Positions 33,263-45,670 are shown, counted from the stretch's first letter. The stretch: DNA of 64,000 nt from Cephalotus follicularis (GCA_001972305.1 BDDD01001664.1:36998-100997), one strand, 5' to 3'. Notes: generated by a model from the sequence alone, not told the origin. Translations and numbers: made by a program.

Positions 33263-34199
33263 TGACACATGTCCTCCTTAGATAAAGCCACGTGTCCAGA
33301 GGTTTCTTTTATAAAGCTCATACGAGCATGGGTCAGAGGAGGCTTAGTAAGGTTACTCACAGTAGTAAGTTAGCAGACCCTCGACGAACACCAGGGCCGA
33401 GGAGAGCTAGCTTAACCAAGAGCGCACCACAGGACGACCGTGCTGAGGACCTCATCTGTCGAGGAGCTTACTTAGACTACAGGTCAGAGGACCTCCTTCA
33501 GGGTACCAGTGTCGAGAACCTCCTCTACCCGAGGTGTCTATCGGACACGTAACAGAGGACGTACCCCCGCTGCACAGATACCGAGGACCTTCTCCTCGAC
33601 GGTATCCAAAAAGACCTCATCCTCAGATGAATGGAAGAGGACCCGGCGTCCTAAGCGTACGTCACTGAGGGAGCACCAGAAGATGAAGACCCAGGAGCGA
33701 AAGGGGAAGCAAGAGGCCCATCACCTCGGCAACAGTACCATGGTTCACTTCCTCGGCAGCCCTGTGGTAAAGGATCCCCACTTCGTTTATGGGATAAGGG
33801 CACGAAATCTGCCTGATTTCCTGGGATTCGCCTTCATCTAAATAAGAAAGTAGTGGTCTAATGAACTGCCAACAAGGAAAGAAGCAGAATAACAGGCGGA
33901 GATCAAGGGTTATCACCTCCTCATTTCACGCTCTAACAGTTACAGTCTAGCACTATAAATACTAGTTCAACAGTCTGAACAAATGTCAGCTATTTTTACT
34001 CTCAAATAACCTTGTTTTCACTGTGCAAAGGCCTAATTTGAGTATCGAAGTGTCCCCGAGAGAACAACCTCCTGGACCTTCAATGTATTTGTTCATCTGT
34101 GCAGGAAGAGTATTAACAGTCATTTTTCACCTCTCACCTCGGAGCATAAAACCAGTGTTTCTTTAAATAAATCAAACTCTTATACGTAGGGTACTGTTG
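33263..34199 (+). mobile_element. Probable solo LTR (937 bp) of the family seen at 1-690
   Basis: Shares with the minus strand of 1-690 the ordered blocks AACAGGCGGAGATCAAGGG, CACGCTC, CAGTTAC, CACTATAAATAC (TATA box at 33951-33962), GTTCAACA and CTGAACAAA. It starts TGACACATGTCC and may be flanked by AAGAA (33258-33262 and 34200-34204). With that duplication the LTR would end GTACTGTTG rather than CA, so the right border is less sure. The body is rich in GAGGAC and CCGAGG words; open frames in it are not genes. Confidence 0.72.
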
Positions 34200-35741
34200 A
34201 AGAAATGATTTTTACATTAACATAATTCAATAACATCTTAAAGAATCAAACGTAAATAACATTATTAAATTTGTTAAAAATTTGACTCAAATTAAAATTC
34301 TATAAAATTTTAATTTAACGAACAGAAATTAAATAAATAAAAGCTCGGCTCATCCCTTGATAAGACGCGTGATGAAATGCCTTTATTTTAGTAGTGATGA
34401 AATGCCTTTATTATTGGTACTTGCTGAGTCAAAGTCGACGGAGGTGATTGATATTGATACTTGGGAATCTTTTGCTGGGTCCACACGTATTTCACGATGT
34501 CTTCGCACACGTTTTTAACGATGTCTTCCCGCGTCCTGCTATCACAGGGTCGATCCAAACTGCCGTTCATTTTAGCTTCAGCCCACAGATTTGGAGAGAG
34601 ATAAATTGACTCAATTGTTGTCTATGTACAAACCCAAATAATTACGTTTAAGACATTTTGGTAAAGGATATTTAATCCATAAAATGATCGTTGACCCACA
34701 TTAATCTCTCAATTGATTTTAGGAACATTTTAACCTCTAATAGTGTTTATATAAAAATATAACAATCAAGTCATAATTTTATTAACGTTTTAATATTATT
34801 TTTTTAACACTCAAAAAAAGTTTTTGTATACCTTAAATACCATTTTCACTTAAGTGATACTTTCTTTTTTTTGACATAAGATATATTAGTTGATCAAGAT
34901 AAGAGTTAACAAAAAATGGATTGTCACTATTAAACACTGTTGATAAAAAGAGTAACCATTAGGCGAGTAATTCACGTTATCTTATTACAATAAATCCTTA
35001 AAAACATAGAAATTCGAATCCTTAATTTATGTCAAGGGGATAAAGATAACCATCATGCTAATTTATGACATTTATAACTGTTATATTATTCACTGATAAA
35101 CACTAATGTGTATTTCCGACACAAACAGATTAAAACCTTACATTCTGGTCCTAACTTTTTACATATAGAACATTCCAGGTCAAACTTTTGGATTCATTAA
35201 TAAATAAAAAGTTGCTTATCTCATCTCATATGTCACCTATGCACCAAAATTAGAAACCATCTCAACTCCATGCTGGCCAGGACTAGTCCCTCTTGAAAAC
35301 ATGGAAGACAGCTGAGCTAACCATGATAAAATTAAATATAAACAAAAATACATAAGATAACATAATTCGTTCTTTGAAAATGTTTTAGAATTCAGGGTCG
35401 GACACGGAACATTTACTCAAGGAGACGATGATCTGAGATCATGTTCAAGACCTGGTCATGCTTCACATCCAAATCAATTGGATCGAATATTTGAATACAT
35501 CTTTTTAACCATTTTTTTAACAGAAACAAAATGGAAGAGACTAATGAAGCAAGTTAGCAACCTACAGCACCATACAATTTATGTCAGGAAAATTAACTTC
35601 CGGGAAGATTTCTATTCCAAAAACACTGATAGACAACTTTTACATGTATTATCAGGACATAGAAAACCCAGAAGGAGAAACATAACCTACCCTAAAGGCA
35701 CTAAAAGTTATTTACATGAATGCTAAGGAAATAGAGCCTGT
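34200..35741. other. Intergenic region between the LTR and the NLR gene
   Basis: AT-rich, no recognised gene. It includes a small tandem repeat (GTGATGAAATGCCTTTATT twice, about 34371-34412) and, next to the NLR stop, its presumed 3' UTR. Confidence 0.5.
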
Positions 35742-38741
35742 TCATTCATTAAGCCAGTCAAGATTATAGCATTTCTCGGCAACCTGAACATGTAGATTTG
35801 GAATAGCCATCTCCATGTCCCTCCACTGCCAAGAAACCTCTTCGTCACATATTACACGTCGTAATGACTGCAACGATGAGGCAGACTTAGGTAGATTCCA
35901 TATCAGTGAACACTCCCTCATGTCAATCTTTTCTAGACTCACTAATTTACCAATCCCCTCTGGAAGACTTGCTAAGTTAACACACTGAGAAATATCAAGG
36001 TATTTCAACAAAATTAGCTTGCATATGCGAGGAGGAAGCATCCTCAGGTTCGGGCAAGCATATAGCCTTAAAATTTGTAGGGATTTTAGTTCACCGAAAT
36101 CAGCTGGAAGCTGATGCAAACTGTGGCAGTTGGTGATACTAAGACACTTGAGTGAGTGCATCTGACAAATAGTTGAGGGCAGCTTGATCAAATCGTCACA
36201 ATGATCGATTGTGAGTTCTGTGAGATGGGGGAAGATATGGGGCATGTCTACCACTGACTGATCAAGGCTGTTATTGATCTTACAAAGGATTAGAGATATC
36301 TTCCTCAAGTTCTTCAGGGGAATGGTAGCTTCATTAAGTTGAGCGATGGAAATTTTTTCAAGCTAGAGCCTCAAGTTGGCTAAATTTGAAAAAAATGAGC
36401 AGTTGCGAAGGGTTGCAATGGATGTACCATAGTTTATCACTATAAGTGCCCTTAGCTTTGGCATGTTATCAATGAATGGAGGCAAGAAGTATTCATTAGA
36501 GGAGAAATTTAGGATTAGAACTTCAGCCTTAGGGAATTCCATCCGAAACCAGTCCATCTCTTTCATTTCACCTATAAAACAGTAGTAGAGAAGCAAACAA
36601 CTATCAATAAAGTTATTAATCAACTTCCATGTCCAGTATTCTCAATTTCAGGTTGATAGGTTAGATGACAACATCAATTTGAACGAAGCAATTCTCAAAG
36701 AGTGGCGGGAATACCTGTATGAACTGAAACAATTTGAGCATTGAATGGCTGATCCGCGTTTCTCTCCCATTCTTTTGGAAGCTGTGATTCTCTTCTTGGC
36801 AAAAGCAATCGCTTACGCTCATTAATTTCCCCACGATTGCTCAAATGAAGAGCAAGGTCTCTCAACACATCATGTTGAGTGACAGAGATCTCATAGTAAG
36901 GACTATACATGTCTCCGGCTCTGCCATGTTAAAAACTCGAATGACTTTCTAGTACAGATTCCTACTCAATTACAACATATTCGATGCACTAAACAAATTT
37001 TTTTAATGTGGTACCTTGCATCTTTCACCAGAGTGATGAGATTCTTGTCTGAAAGTTCCACAAGAATGGCATAAGCTTCTTCCTCTTCAAGGTCATGTAT
37101 CTCAACCCACATATTGATAAGAACATCAAGTGAAATCTTTTTGTCTTCAGGAAATGAACCCAAATCCAAGAAACATTCCCTGACCTTGTTAGGCAAGTAT
37201 TCGACACTCATTGCCATATGTTCAAGTAACTTATTTTCATGGGACTCGCAGATTGGTTCACTTCGTGATAGCCTCTTTTTTGCGCTAGCCCAGTACATTT
37301 CAGGTTGGTTTCGTAGAGAAGCTCCGATCACTTTAAGAGCCAGAGGCAGCCCTTTACACTCACTGACAATCTATCAAAAATGTTTGCATAAGCCTAACAT
37401 AAAGAAAAACACCCAACAAATAGATTTTAAGTAGCTCAATTTCAGGAGAGATTACAATACCTGCTTGACCAAACTCTCGTTAGCAGAAGGAGGAATGGAT
37501 TTTTGTTCAAAAGCAGAGTGGCAAAACAGGGAGATTGCTTCATCTTCCCTCAGCAAATCTACTTCATAAGTACAATTGAGAACCGAAGGGAACTTGAATC
37601 GTGAAACCACAAGTGTTTTGCATCCAGGAATTCTAAAAATAAGTTGTTCAAGCACCGAGAGTGACCAAACATCATCTAGAACCACTAAAGACCGTGACCC
37701 CTCAATTCTCCAATCATAGTTCAACTTCCATTGTGGAATTATATCATAAGAAACAAAAGCATCACTCCCTGATAAAAACCCCGAAATCTTTGCCTTCAAC
37801 AGCTCGACATTCGGCGACTGTGACACTGTCAAAAATTGAATCCTGTTGTTGTAGTAACCTGAAAATCACGACCAACAAAGTTAAATAATCAAAATACAAA
37901 AGCATTAGTTTGCTCTGTAAGTTAAACAAATATAACTCCAACAAGACAATGACTAAACAAGCAACCTTTTTTTAAGTAATTACATAACACAACAACACAA
38001 CAGAAACATATTGTTAGAAATTAAGAATCCTAAACAGAACTAAAAAAAACATTTTAAAAAAAAAGTGTATTTGAACTCACTTTTAACTTGCTCATCTCTA
38101 CAAACCTCATTAGCCAAAGTAGTCTTTCCAGACCCACCAATCCCACAAATCCCAACAACCTTAAAATCATCTCTCTCAACAACCATCTCCCTCACCTTCC
38201 TCATCCCCAAATCCAGACAACCGCCTAAATTTACCAAAACACCCTCACCCTTACCACCACCACAACCCCAGGTCTCCTCCACAACAACACCGATCCCCAA
38301 GCCTCCAATCCTGTCCTCCAGCCTCCTTTCCAGCTTGTCGAACCTCTCCGCTGTCTCGAACCTCAAGTGGTGCACGTCAGCCAATATCGAAGTTTGCAAT
38401 GGGCCGTTAACGAAACCGGTAACCGTCTTCTCCAGCTTCTCCATCTTCCTGGCTAACTGTATATTTTTGTAGACGTTCCAGCGTCTGGAGGCGAGAACCT
38501 TGTGGGCCAACTCGATGCCGTTTCGAAGGGTCTCGGAGATGCCGTTGAGCTGGGACTGGCGGTGTTGAGGGAGCTCGACACCCGAGTACTTGATCTCGTT
38601 AATGGTGGGTAGGAGTTGGTCGATGCTCTTAATTAGCTGCTCTGCGCTGCTCCTGCATGACACTGATTTGCGGGATATGCTTATGAGCATATTCATCAGC
38701 TCTGTTGCGATCTCTCCGGAGAAGATGTCGGTCACCGCCAT
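35742..38741 (-). pseudogene. ADR1-like helper NLR (RPW8-type coiled coil, NB-ARC, LRR), full length but with one nonsense codon
   Basis: ADR1 proteins are helper immune receptors acting with EDS1-family partners at the plasma membrane. Five exons on the minus strand (38741-38081, 37858-37461, 37370-37015, 36920-36715, 36571-35742), all GT-AG, join in frame to 817 codons, the size of Arabidopsis ADR1-L1. Features: RPW8 domain (residues 1 to about 150), P-loop GICGIGGSGKTT (197-208), kinase-2 LVVLDDVW (278-285), GLPLAL (360-365) and the QHD triad (487-489) that ADR1s have in place of MHD. The LRR end (EKCYNLDWLNE) is also ADR1-like. Codon 610 is TAG (36365-36363), where relatives have a Trp (TGG). 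If real, the product would be 609 residues without most LRRs. A single-base assembly error is possible. Confidence 0.9.
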
Positions 38742-39997
38742 CGCTTCAGGCTTTTTTGCTTTTGTCTGTTTCTTTCTTAGGTTTAATTACGGATATATGC
38801 CACTCAGGATTGCATAGCTAGAGCTTAGAACCAACCTCACCTTGCTTTTAAGCTTACACTGCGCACTTAAGCATGCATCTATATATAGAGATACATATAT
38901 GGTATGTAATGAGAGAGGATTGTTTGCTTTGCTTTTTGAGTTGCTTCTTTTGTGGTGTACTGTTGCCTATGCAATTGATTTGTACTATGTGAACCGACCA
39001 AACGTGAGTGTCAATGGGAGAGGTGGCTTACGTTTACTGTTTGGGAGAGATCAAAACCATATGGTACTCACTTTGATGTATAACTAAAGCCGGACCCACC
39101 GATGAACAACCGTACTCTGAATCTAGATTTTTGACAGGTAAATAATAATTAAGAAAGGAGAAATTTTATTTCCACTTGCATCAAATGTTAATCTAATTCT
39201 TTATATTTTAATTATTTTAATTTAACTCTATATTATTCATTCACTCGAAATTTAACTTTTTTTTCTTTTTTTTTCCCTTAATTATATTTTAACAAAAAGT
39301 CACTTCATAATACTAAAAACTATCATATCAATATGTTTTTTATTATCAAAAAATTATTGAAAATTCGATGAAAATTATCAATATTAATATGATAATACAA
39401 TTTTTTTTTATTGTTATTATTTTATAATGTTCTTATTCATATTTCTCTAATATCATATATGTGAGTCTAATTAAAAATAACTTTCACTTATAACTTGACA
39501 CTTAATAAATTTTTTATATGAAAAATGACATGATATAACTTTGTGTTTACATAGTATTTTTAGTTATGAAAAATTGAAGCTAAATTGAGACAATTTAAAA
39601 TATAAGGAATCAAATTAGGATTTAATATAAATGTGATGGAGTCAAAATAAGATTTTTCCATAAAGAAATTACCAACTTATTTTTTAGTAAGAATATTTTT
39701 TTACTTGTTATGTGTTGGACCCGAGTACCAGCAATACCAGTGTTCGCTCTTATGTTCATTCGACCTAAGTTGTTGAGGTCACTGAAGGTACTCCTTATCC
39801 CTAATCTCCATCAGTATGCCTCCTCTTTTCATGGTCTGATGAGTGTAATTTCGAGAGCCTCTAGTGTTGGAACCTTATGACGATCAAACAATAAAATATC
39901 TAGATGCATACAAACATATGTTAAATTACTTCTTGCTTTACTTTTATTATTTTATCTGTTACTTATCTTGATTTAAATTATCGCATGCTTCCGTCCC
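38742..39997. other. Upstream of the NLR gene and AT-rich spacer
   Basis: Holds the presumed promoter of the minus-strand NLR gene, then very AT-rich sequence. At 39875-39930 there is a diverged copy of the first 55 or so bases of the solo LTR at 13916 (TGTTGGAACCTTATG...). No gene is seen. Confidence 0.5.
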
Positions 39998-41973
39998 CCA
40001 AAATGGTATCAGAGCCAAAAATCCTAAACAATTGTTCATCTTAAATAAATTTTTAAAAGTAAAAATTTCTAAACATCTGGGTAGGGTGCCTATCTTTGTG
40101 TAGGAAGATCATATTCTAGCAGTTAGAGAATTGGGGTGATAGGTCAGACAGAGTGTAAGTCATAGTAGACCATCGGAACACTTTTACGTTAGCTAGAGGG
40201 ATCATATATTTGGACGTGGTGAAATAAAAACTTTTAAAATTTTTTTATTATGAATAAATTGTGCAAGACTATGTCTTTAAAATCATTTTGTGGTTCAGAA
40301 ACTAGCAATAATTCAAATAGATAAAGAATTAGATGAAAGAATAAAACAATGAAAAATTAGAAAACCCCAAAGATTTCAAATAAACAAATTTATAAATATA
40401 ATCCTTTTAACCCTTTTAATTTTACTGAAAGAATACAAATAATTGAATAAACTATAAAAATTACCGAAACACAATAAAATATTCAATTATTAGATGAAAA
40501 AATAATTAAAAAATTAGCCAAAAACTTTAAATATATTCATTTTGCATTAGTCCAAGTAACAACTAAGCCATTAACAAGACAATGTTTAAACACTTCTGTC
40601 TGTGAGGCCAGACATTTAAATTTTGATGATTCCTTGATTGGAGCCATTGAAACCAGTTTATACAATGGACCTGTCTATTTTGATGGGTATCCAGACTTAA
40701 CCATTTCTTTAACAGATAAAAATATTTTAGAAACCTTGAAAATTAACATTAAACTCCATGGTTACAATATGTTACCTGGATCCGAAATAATTGCTGTAAT
40801 TCATCATGTTCATTATAAAGCTACTGATTCAATTTGTCCTAAATCATTAGTAAATTTAACAAAAGGAGAAACTAGATTAATGAAATGTGCAACAAATGAT
40901 TCAAATATATTAATTCCCCAAAATATTAAATGGAGTGATATTAATATTCCTGAGGATTGGTCCATAAAATCCGATACTATTGCTCCAAGCCAAGAAAATA
41001 TTGAAAATACTTCCTTACATTCAATAACTCAAATTGAAGAAGGCTTAGTAGGTTTGATAAAACTATCAAAACTCATTCAACTTCAGAGGATTTAGAAGAA
41101 AAATTCAATTACTTAAACGTTTGTGATGAAAAATTAGATAAAAATTATTAATTTCAACCACATAGAGCCTCAACTTCTAGTATTAGATCTGGAAAAACAA
41201 ATTATTTTGACACCAATACCAAATTATCAGAAATTTCAAGTCAGTCAAGTACTTTAACAGGAATTTATACTCAAGAAAATCCCCAAAATTCTCAAAATGA
41301 TTCTCAAGAAATTAATGAATAAATTTCTCCCACATATTCTGAAATGAAACCCCTTTCTTAACTAATGACAATTATAATTGATGAACCATTTGAAATTAAT
41401 AAAGATTTAATAAAAAAAGATTTCCTTCAAGAAAAATATTTATGAAAAAGATAGAGATTCTTTAAAAAATATACTGAAACAGAACAAAATAATATTCTAA
41501 CAACATGGTATGAGTACATGACTAAAATCAAAGCTTATGTTATGTTTTTCAATTATTTAAAAATTCACATTAACCAACAGGAAAATAGAAAATATTTTGA
41601 AGAAGAGAAAATCTTAGAAGAAATTAAAACGTTAGAAACAGAAAAAGAAAAGAAAATTTCAGACAATAAAGATAAAGAAATTAAAGAACAAAAAGAAAAT
41701 CTAGAAAAAATAACAAATAAACAAATTAATATGTTAAATATAGAAAAACAAAAGGAATCCAGTCTATTATTACAATTAGCTGATAACATCGATAATTCAT
41801 AACTTAAAAAGGAATTTTTATTATAAGACATAAAAAATGAACAAAGTCAAAAGAAAAATATCAAGAAAATTTTTATGAATAAAAAAACCACTATAACATG
41901 GTTAACTTCTGATAACAAAACAATGAAAGCAATTCATCCACCATCTGAAAAAATTCAAATTAATATACAAAAT
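39998..41973 (+). pseudogene. Endogenous caulimovirid, left part (primer site, movement-protein-like region, coiled-coil region)
   Basis: Begins with a TGGTATCAGAGCC primer site at about 40007, the tRNA-Met priming signal of Caulimoviridae. The stretch from about 40480 to 41095 encodes a caulimovirid movement-protein-like domain (KPLTRQCLNTSVCEARHL and NGPVYFDGYPDL are seen). The next part, to 41973, is decayed and ends with a Lys/Glu-rich coiled-coil segment (41518-41802). Stops and frame changes lie near 40450, 41093, 41150, 41320, 41360 and 41800. The order and a polyprotein-like layout suggest a florendovirus/petuvirus-type copy. It is broken at 41973 by Copia C and continues at 62430. 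Confidence 0.78.
40007..40018 (+). other. tRNA-Met primer binding site of the endogenous caulimovirid
   Basis: TGGTATCAGAGC lies in an AT-rich leader, about 470 bases before the movement-protein-like region. No LTR precedes it, which fits a pararetrovirus rather than an LTR element. Confidence 0.7.
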
Positions 41974-43162
41974 TTTTGACTTTTAGTCTAAATCCTGAAT
42001 TTTAATGATTATATATTTGCATTTAACTTTGTTACTTTCTGTGCAATAAAAGATAAACAAAATTAAGAAGTACAAAAACAGGACAAAGCGCCGACGGTTT
42101 TGAGCAAAGCGTCAGCGCTTAACACAGCTACGAAGGCAATGAGCAAAGCGCCAACAACTGAACTCGTCTATGCTAAAACTGCTTAAAGCGTCGACGGTCT
42201 AATGGAAAGCGTCAGTGGTTTGGACCAAGGCATCAACGCTTAAAGAGCTTGTATCAGCGGATAAAACCAGTGACTTGCAAAATCAATTAAGGAACTCAAA
42301 GCGGCGACGCTCAAGGGAAAGCGTCAGCGCTTTATGCCAAATAGTCGACACCCAGATCAAAGTGCCAGCGGACTGAGCGAGAAAATTCAAATTCAGACGC
42401 ATAACGGTAACATAAGCGTCGACGCTTTATGTGACACCATCGAAGCTTTGCGCAGCTGGAAAATTACTGATCGCGTTTTAAAGAGCCGACTTTGAAGTAA
42501 CAAGTTCCAATGCAACTCCAACGACCAAATAACTTCACCAACGGCTAGAATCAAAAGAAAGCTATATATTCAAGCCAAGAAACAAGATCAATAGGACTTT
42601 TTGAACATCTAATCTCAAGAGTTCAACTTGCACATCCACAAAAGAAAAGAACTTAGCAAGAGAAAAGCTTTCACTTTCAAATCCTTCTAAGCTTCTGTAT
42701 CAAACATTCTTACACTTTTATATTAAACATTTGAGAGGTTACCTTGTAAAGACAAAACCTTTACTACAAATCTTTCTTTGTAAAAAGGGTGTTAGAACCC
42801 TTAGTGAGATTGTTGAGGGGAGTGAACCCTTGTAAGGTGTTTAGTTGATTTGCACCCGCAACCCAAAATCAACTGTAATGTAGTTTTCTTTGATTTGCAC
42901 CCGTAAGCCAAAATCAAAGGGTGCTAGTGGTTTCTAGGGGAATTTCAAGGGAGTCTTGAGAAAGTGGACGTAGGCACAGAATTTGCCGAACCACTATAAA
43001 CTTGCTTGCACTCTCTCTATCCCTTCTCTCTTTACTTTATATTGTTTGCATCTCAATTGCTTTAAGTTGTTCTTGTATGCTTGTTTAATGTCATAGTTCA
43101 AAATTTTGTTAATTCCGCAAACATTTATCTCTTTAGTTTAAGGTTGCCATATAGGTTTTTCA
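41974..43162 (+). repeat. 5' LTR of Copia C (1189 bp)
   Basis: Starts TTTTGACTTTTAGTC (TG of the family start TGTTGAC mutated to TT) and ends TAGGTTTTTCA. It contains an array of AAAGCGTCGACGC-type motifs (about 42085-42430) at roughly 21-bp steps. Its 3' part has the block GTGGACGTAGGC and CCGAACCACTATA shared with the Copia B LTR. Confidence 0.88.
42085..42440. repeat. Phased motif array in the Copia C LTR
   Basis: Units of AAAGCGTCGACGG, AAAGCGTCAGCGCTT and variants start at about 42085, 42106, 42145, 42185, 42206, 42226, 42298, 42318, 42339 and 42359. Most steps are 20-21 bp or close to twice that. The matching 3' LTR part is at 45520-45670 and 61472-61690. Confidence 0.8.
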
Positions 43163-43216
43163 GTTGGTATTAGAGCGGTTATTTCATAATTCTTAATTGT
43201 TAGAAATATAAAGATC

Positions 43217-44889
43217 CATGGCAACCCAAATGAATCTAAACGTAGGATTAGAAAGTTGCTCCATTACTAGACCTCCATTTTTTGACGAAAATAATTATAG
43301 TTTTTGAAAAATTAGAATGATAATATTTTTACAATCCTTAGACTATCAATTATGGCACATTATTGTAAATGGTCCTAGGATACCCACAAGAATGGTAGAA
43401 GGTGTAGTTTCGTTGAAACCCGAAAATGAATTTAATGATAATGATTGTAGAATGTTACAATTAAATTCAAAAGCTAAGTATGTTTTGTTTTGTGCCATGG
43501 GTCCAAATGAGTTTAATCGCATTTCTTCTTGCGACACGGCTAAAGAAATGTGGGACTTGTTAAAAGTTACGTATGAAGGTACTAATCAAGTAAAAGAATC
43601 GAAAATTAGTATACTTGTTCATGAATACGAATTATTTTTGATGCATGACAATGAAAGTATTAGTGATATGTTTACGCGTTTTACTACAATTCTTAACTCC
43701 CTTAAAAATCTTGGTAAAAATTATTTTAACCAAGAACTTGTTAGAAAGATTTGAAGGTGCTTGCCAAGAAGTTGGACTCCAAAGGTAATGGAAATTGAGG
43801 AAACTAAGGACCTCTCGACTCTTTCACTTGAACAGCTCCTTGGCTCCTTGATGACACATGAGACAACGATGAAGAATCATGAGTATGTGGAGGTCAAGAA
43901 GAAGAAAACAATTGCTTTAAGGGCCTCGAAGGGAGAAAGTGAAAGTGACGAAGATGGAGATATGACGCTCATAACTTCTCAATTCAAGAAGTTCCTCAAA
44001 AGTCAAAAAGGCAAAAAGGCCTTCAAAAAGAAATTCCCTGAAGAAGAAGAATCAAACAAAAGAGAAGAGCCAACTTGTTATGAATGCAAAAAGCCGGGCC
44101 ATTTCAAAAATGAGTGCCCAAATCTTAAGAAGAAAGAAAAATTCAACAAAGAGCAATCCAAGAAGAATAAATCTTTTGTAGCAACATGGGATGATAGCAA
44201 TCCCTCAAGCTCCGAAGAAGAAAGTGATGAAGAGGTTGCAAACATTGCTTTCATGGCAATTGAGGATAAGGATGAAGATGAGGTAAATTTTACTTTTGAT
44301 GAGTTACAAAATGCATATGAGAACTTGTTTAATGAATATGAAAATGTCTGCTTGAAAAACAAGACTCTAAAGAAAAATAATATTTCAATGACAAATGAAA
44401 TTGAAAATCTAAAAAGTGAAAATAGAAAATATATAAATGGAATTGAATCTCTAAAAGTTAAGAATAGTTACTATATGAATGAGATTGAAGTTTTAAATGT
44501 TTCTTCAAAAATTTTAAATGATTCAAAGGAAGAAAATGAAAAATTGAAAATTGAAAATTGAAATTGATGCTTTGAAGAAGATTTTTTTTCTAAATTTTCT
44601 AATAGTAATGACAAATTGGATAACTTACTAGGACTTCAAAGGTGTGTATTTGACAAAGCGTCTCGGCTATGAAGAAATGAATAATGTTGAACACTTTAAT
44701 AATTTCTTTTTTAAGAAAAATGAGGCTAAAATTATTTGCAATTATTGTGGTAGACTAGGACATGTTTCTACCTCTTGTATTTATAGAAATAACTTTTGTT
44801 TTGGTAAAACTAGAAAAATTTGGGTTCCTAAAGGAACTTTTGTGATTAACTTGCAAGGACCCAAGTTCAAATGGGTACCAAAAGCTTAA
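43217..44889 (+). pseudogene. Gag of Copia C (zinc knuckles, coiled coil), broken
   Basis: The start MATQMNLNVG at 43217 leads to a copia Gag N-domain (YQLWHIIVNGP, AKEMWDLLKVTYEG). Then come a Lys-rich stretch, a CCHC knuckle (CYECKKPGHFKNEC, about 44080-44120), an acidic Ser/Glu stretch, a long Asn/Glu/Lys-rich coiled coil (44300-44560), a second Cys motif (CNYCGRLGHVSTSC, about 44740-44780) and an end GPKFKWVPKA at 44889. Breaks are a stop near 43305, a TGA at 43752-43754, and a stop/frameshift at about 44560-44640. The coiled coil plus second Cys motif is typical of large copia Gags of the SIRE/Tork type. Confidence 0.85.
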
Positions 44890-45406
44890 ACTTTGTTTTA
44901 TAGGTGTACTTGAAGTTAAAATCAAAATGTTCAAAGTACTTATGTTAAACTCACTTAAAATTGGTACTCCTTTAAGATTTTCTTTTATATGGTATCCCCT
45001 TCATCCTTGACATTTCTTTCAATTGGTATCCCTTTAAAATTATCTATATGATCTCAAAATTGTTGAAATACTATTTTTTGATGCTAACAAAAAGGGGGAG
45101 AATGCTTTAGGCTTCAACAAAAATCGATAGCTTATATTAAGGGGGAGTTTATGTTAAGAGGAAGCTACAAATATGATTATATGCATAATTCCTCTTTGTT
45201 GTGAATTTGAAATTTAGTCTTATGGGAAAATTAGACTGTAAGTTCAAAGGAAGGTTAAAAGGAGTTTGTCATACCAAGGGAGAGTTTATCTAAAGTTTTT
45301 AAGTTGGTATCTAAAGGAAATCTATCATTCTAATGTACTTACTGAACTGTTATACATTCTTTTCCTTAATACAACAAATTTTTGTAATCATCAAAAGGGG
45401 GGAGAT
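44890..45406 (+). other. Non-coding 3' region of Copia C where pol should be
   Basis: Contains no pol domain. It has repeated purine words (AAAGGGGGAGAATG near 45090, AAGGGGGAGTTTATG near 45140) and the polypurine tract at 45393-45406. Confidence 0.7.
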
Positions 45407-45670
45407 TGTTGACTTTTAGTCTCAATCCTTAATTTTAATGATTACATATTTGCATTTAACTTTGTTACTTTCTGTGCAAGAAAAGATAAACAAAATTAAG
45501 AAGTACAAAAACAGGACAAAGCGCCGACGGTTTTGAGCAAAGCGTCAGCGCTTAACACAGCTATGAAGGTAATGAGCAAAGCGCCAACAGCTGAACTCGT
45601 CTATGCTAAAACTCCTTAAAGCGTCGACGGTCTAATGGAAAGCATCAGCGGTTTGGACCAAGGCGTCAAC
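45407..45670 (+). repeat. 3' LTR of Copia C, first part
   Basis: Starts TGTTGACTTTTAGTC and matches the 5' LTR from its start. Interrupted at 45670 by element E; the target TCAAC is duplicated at 45666-45670 and 61472-61476. Confidence 0.95.

Noticed and set aside
34388-34570. 60-codon frame on the minus strand between the LTR and the NLR gene
   Set aside because: No recognised motif, no splice context, and next to a small tandem repeat. It may be a gene relic but cannot be supported.
38065-38472. 135-codon frame on the plus strand
   Set aside because: Antisense to exon 1 of the ADR1-like gene; Pro/Ser-rich shadow composition.
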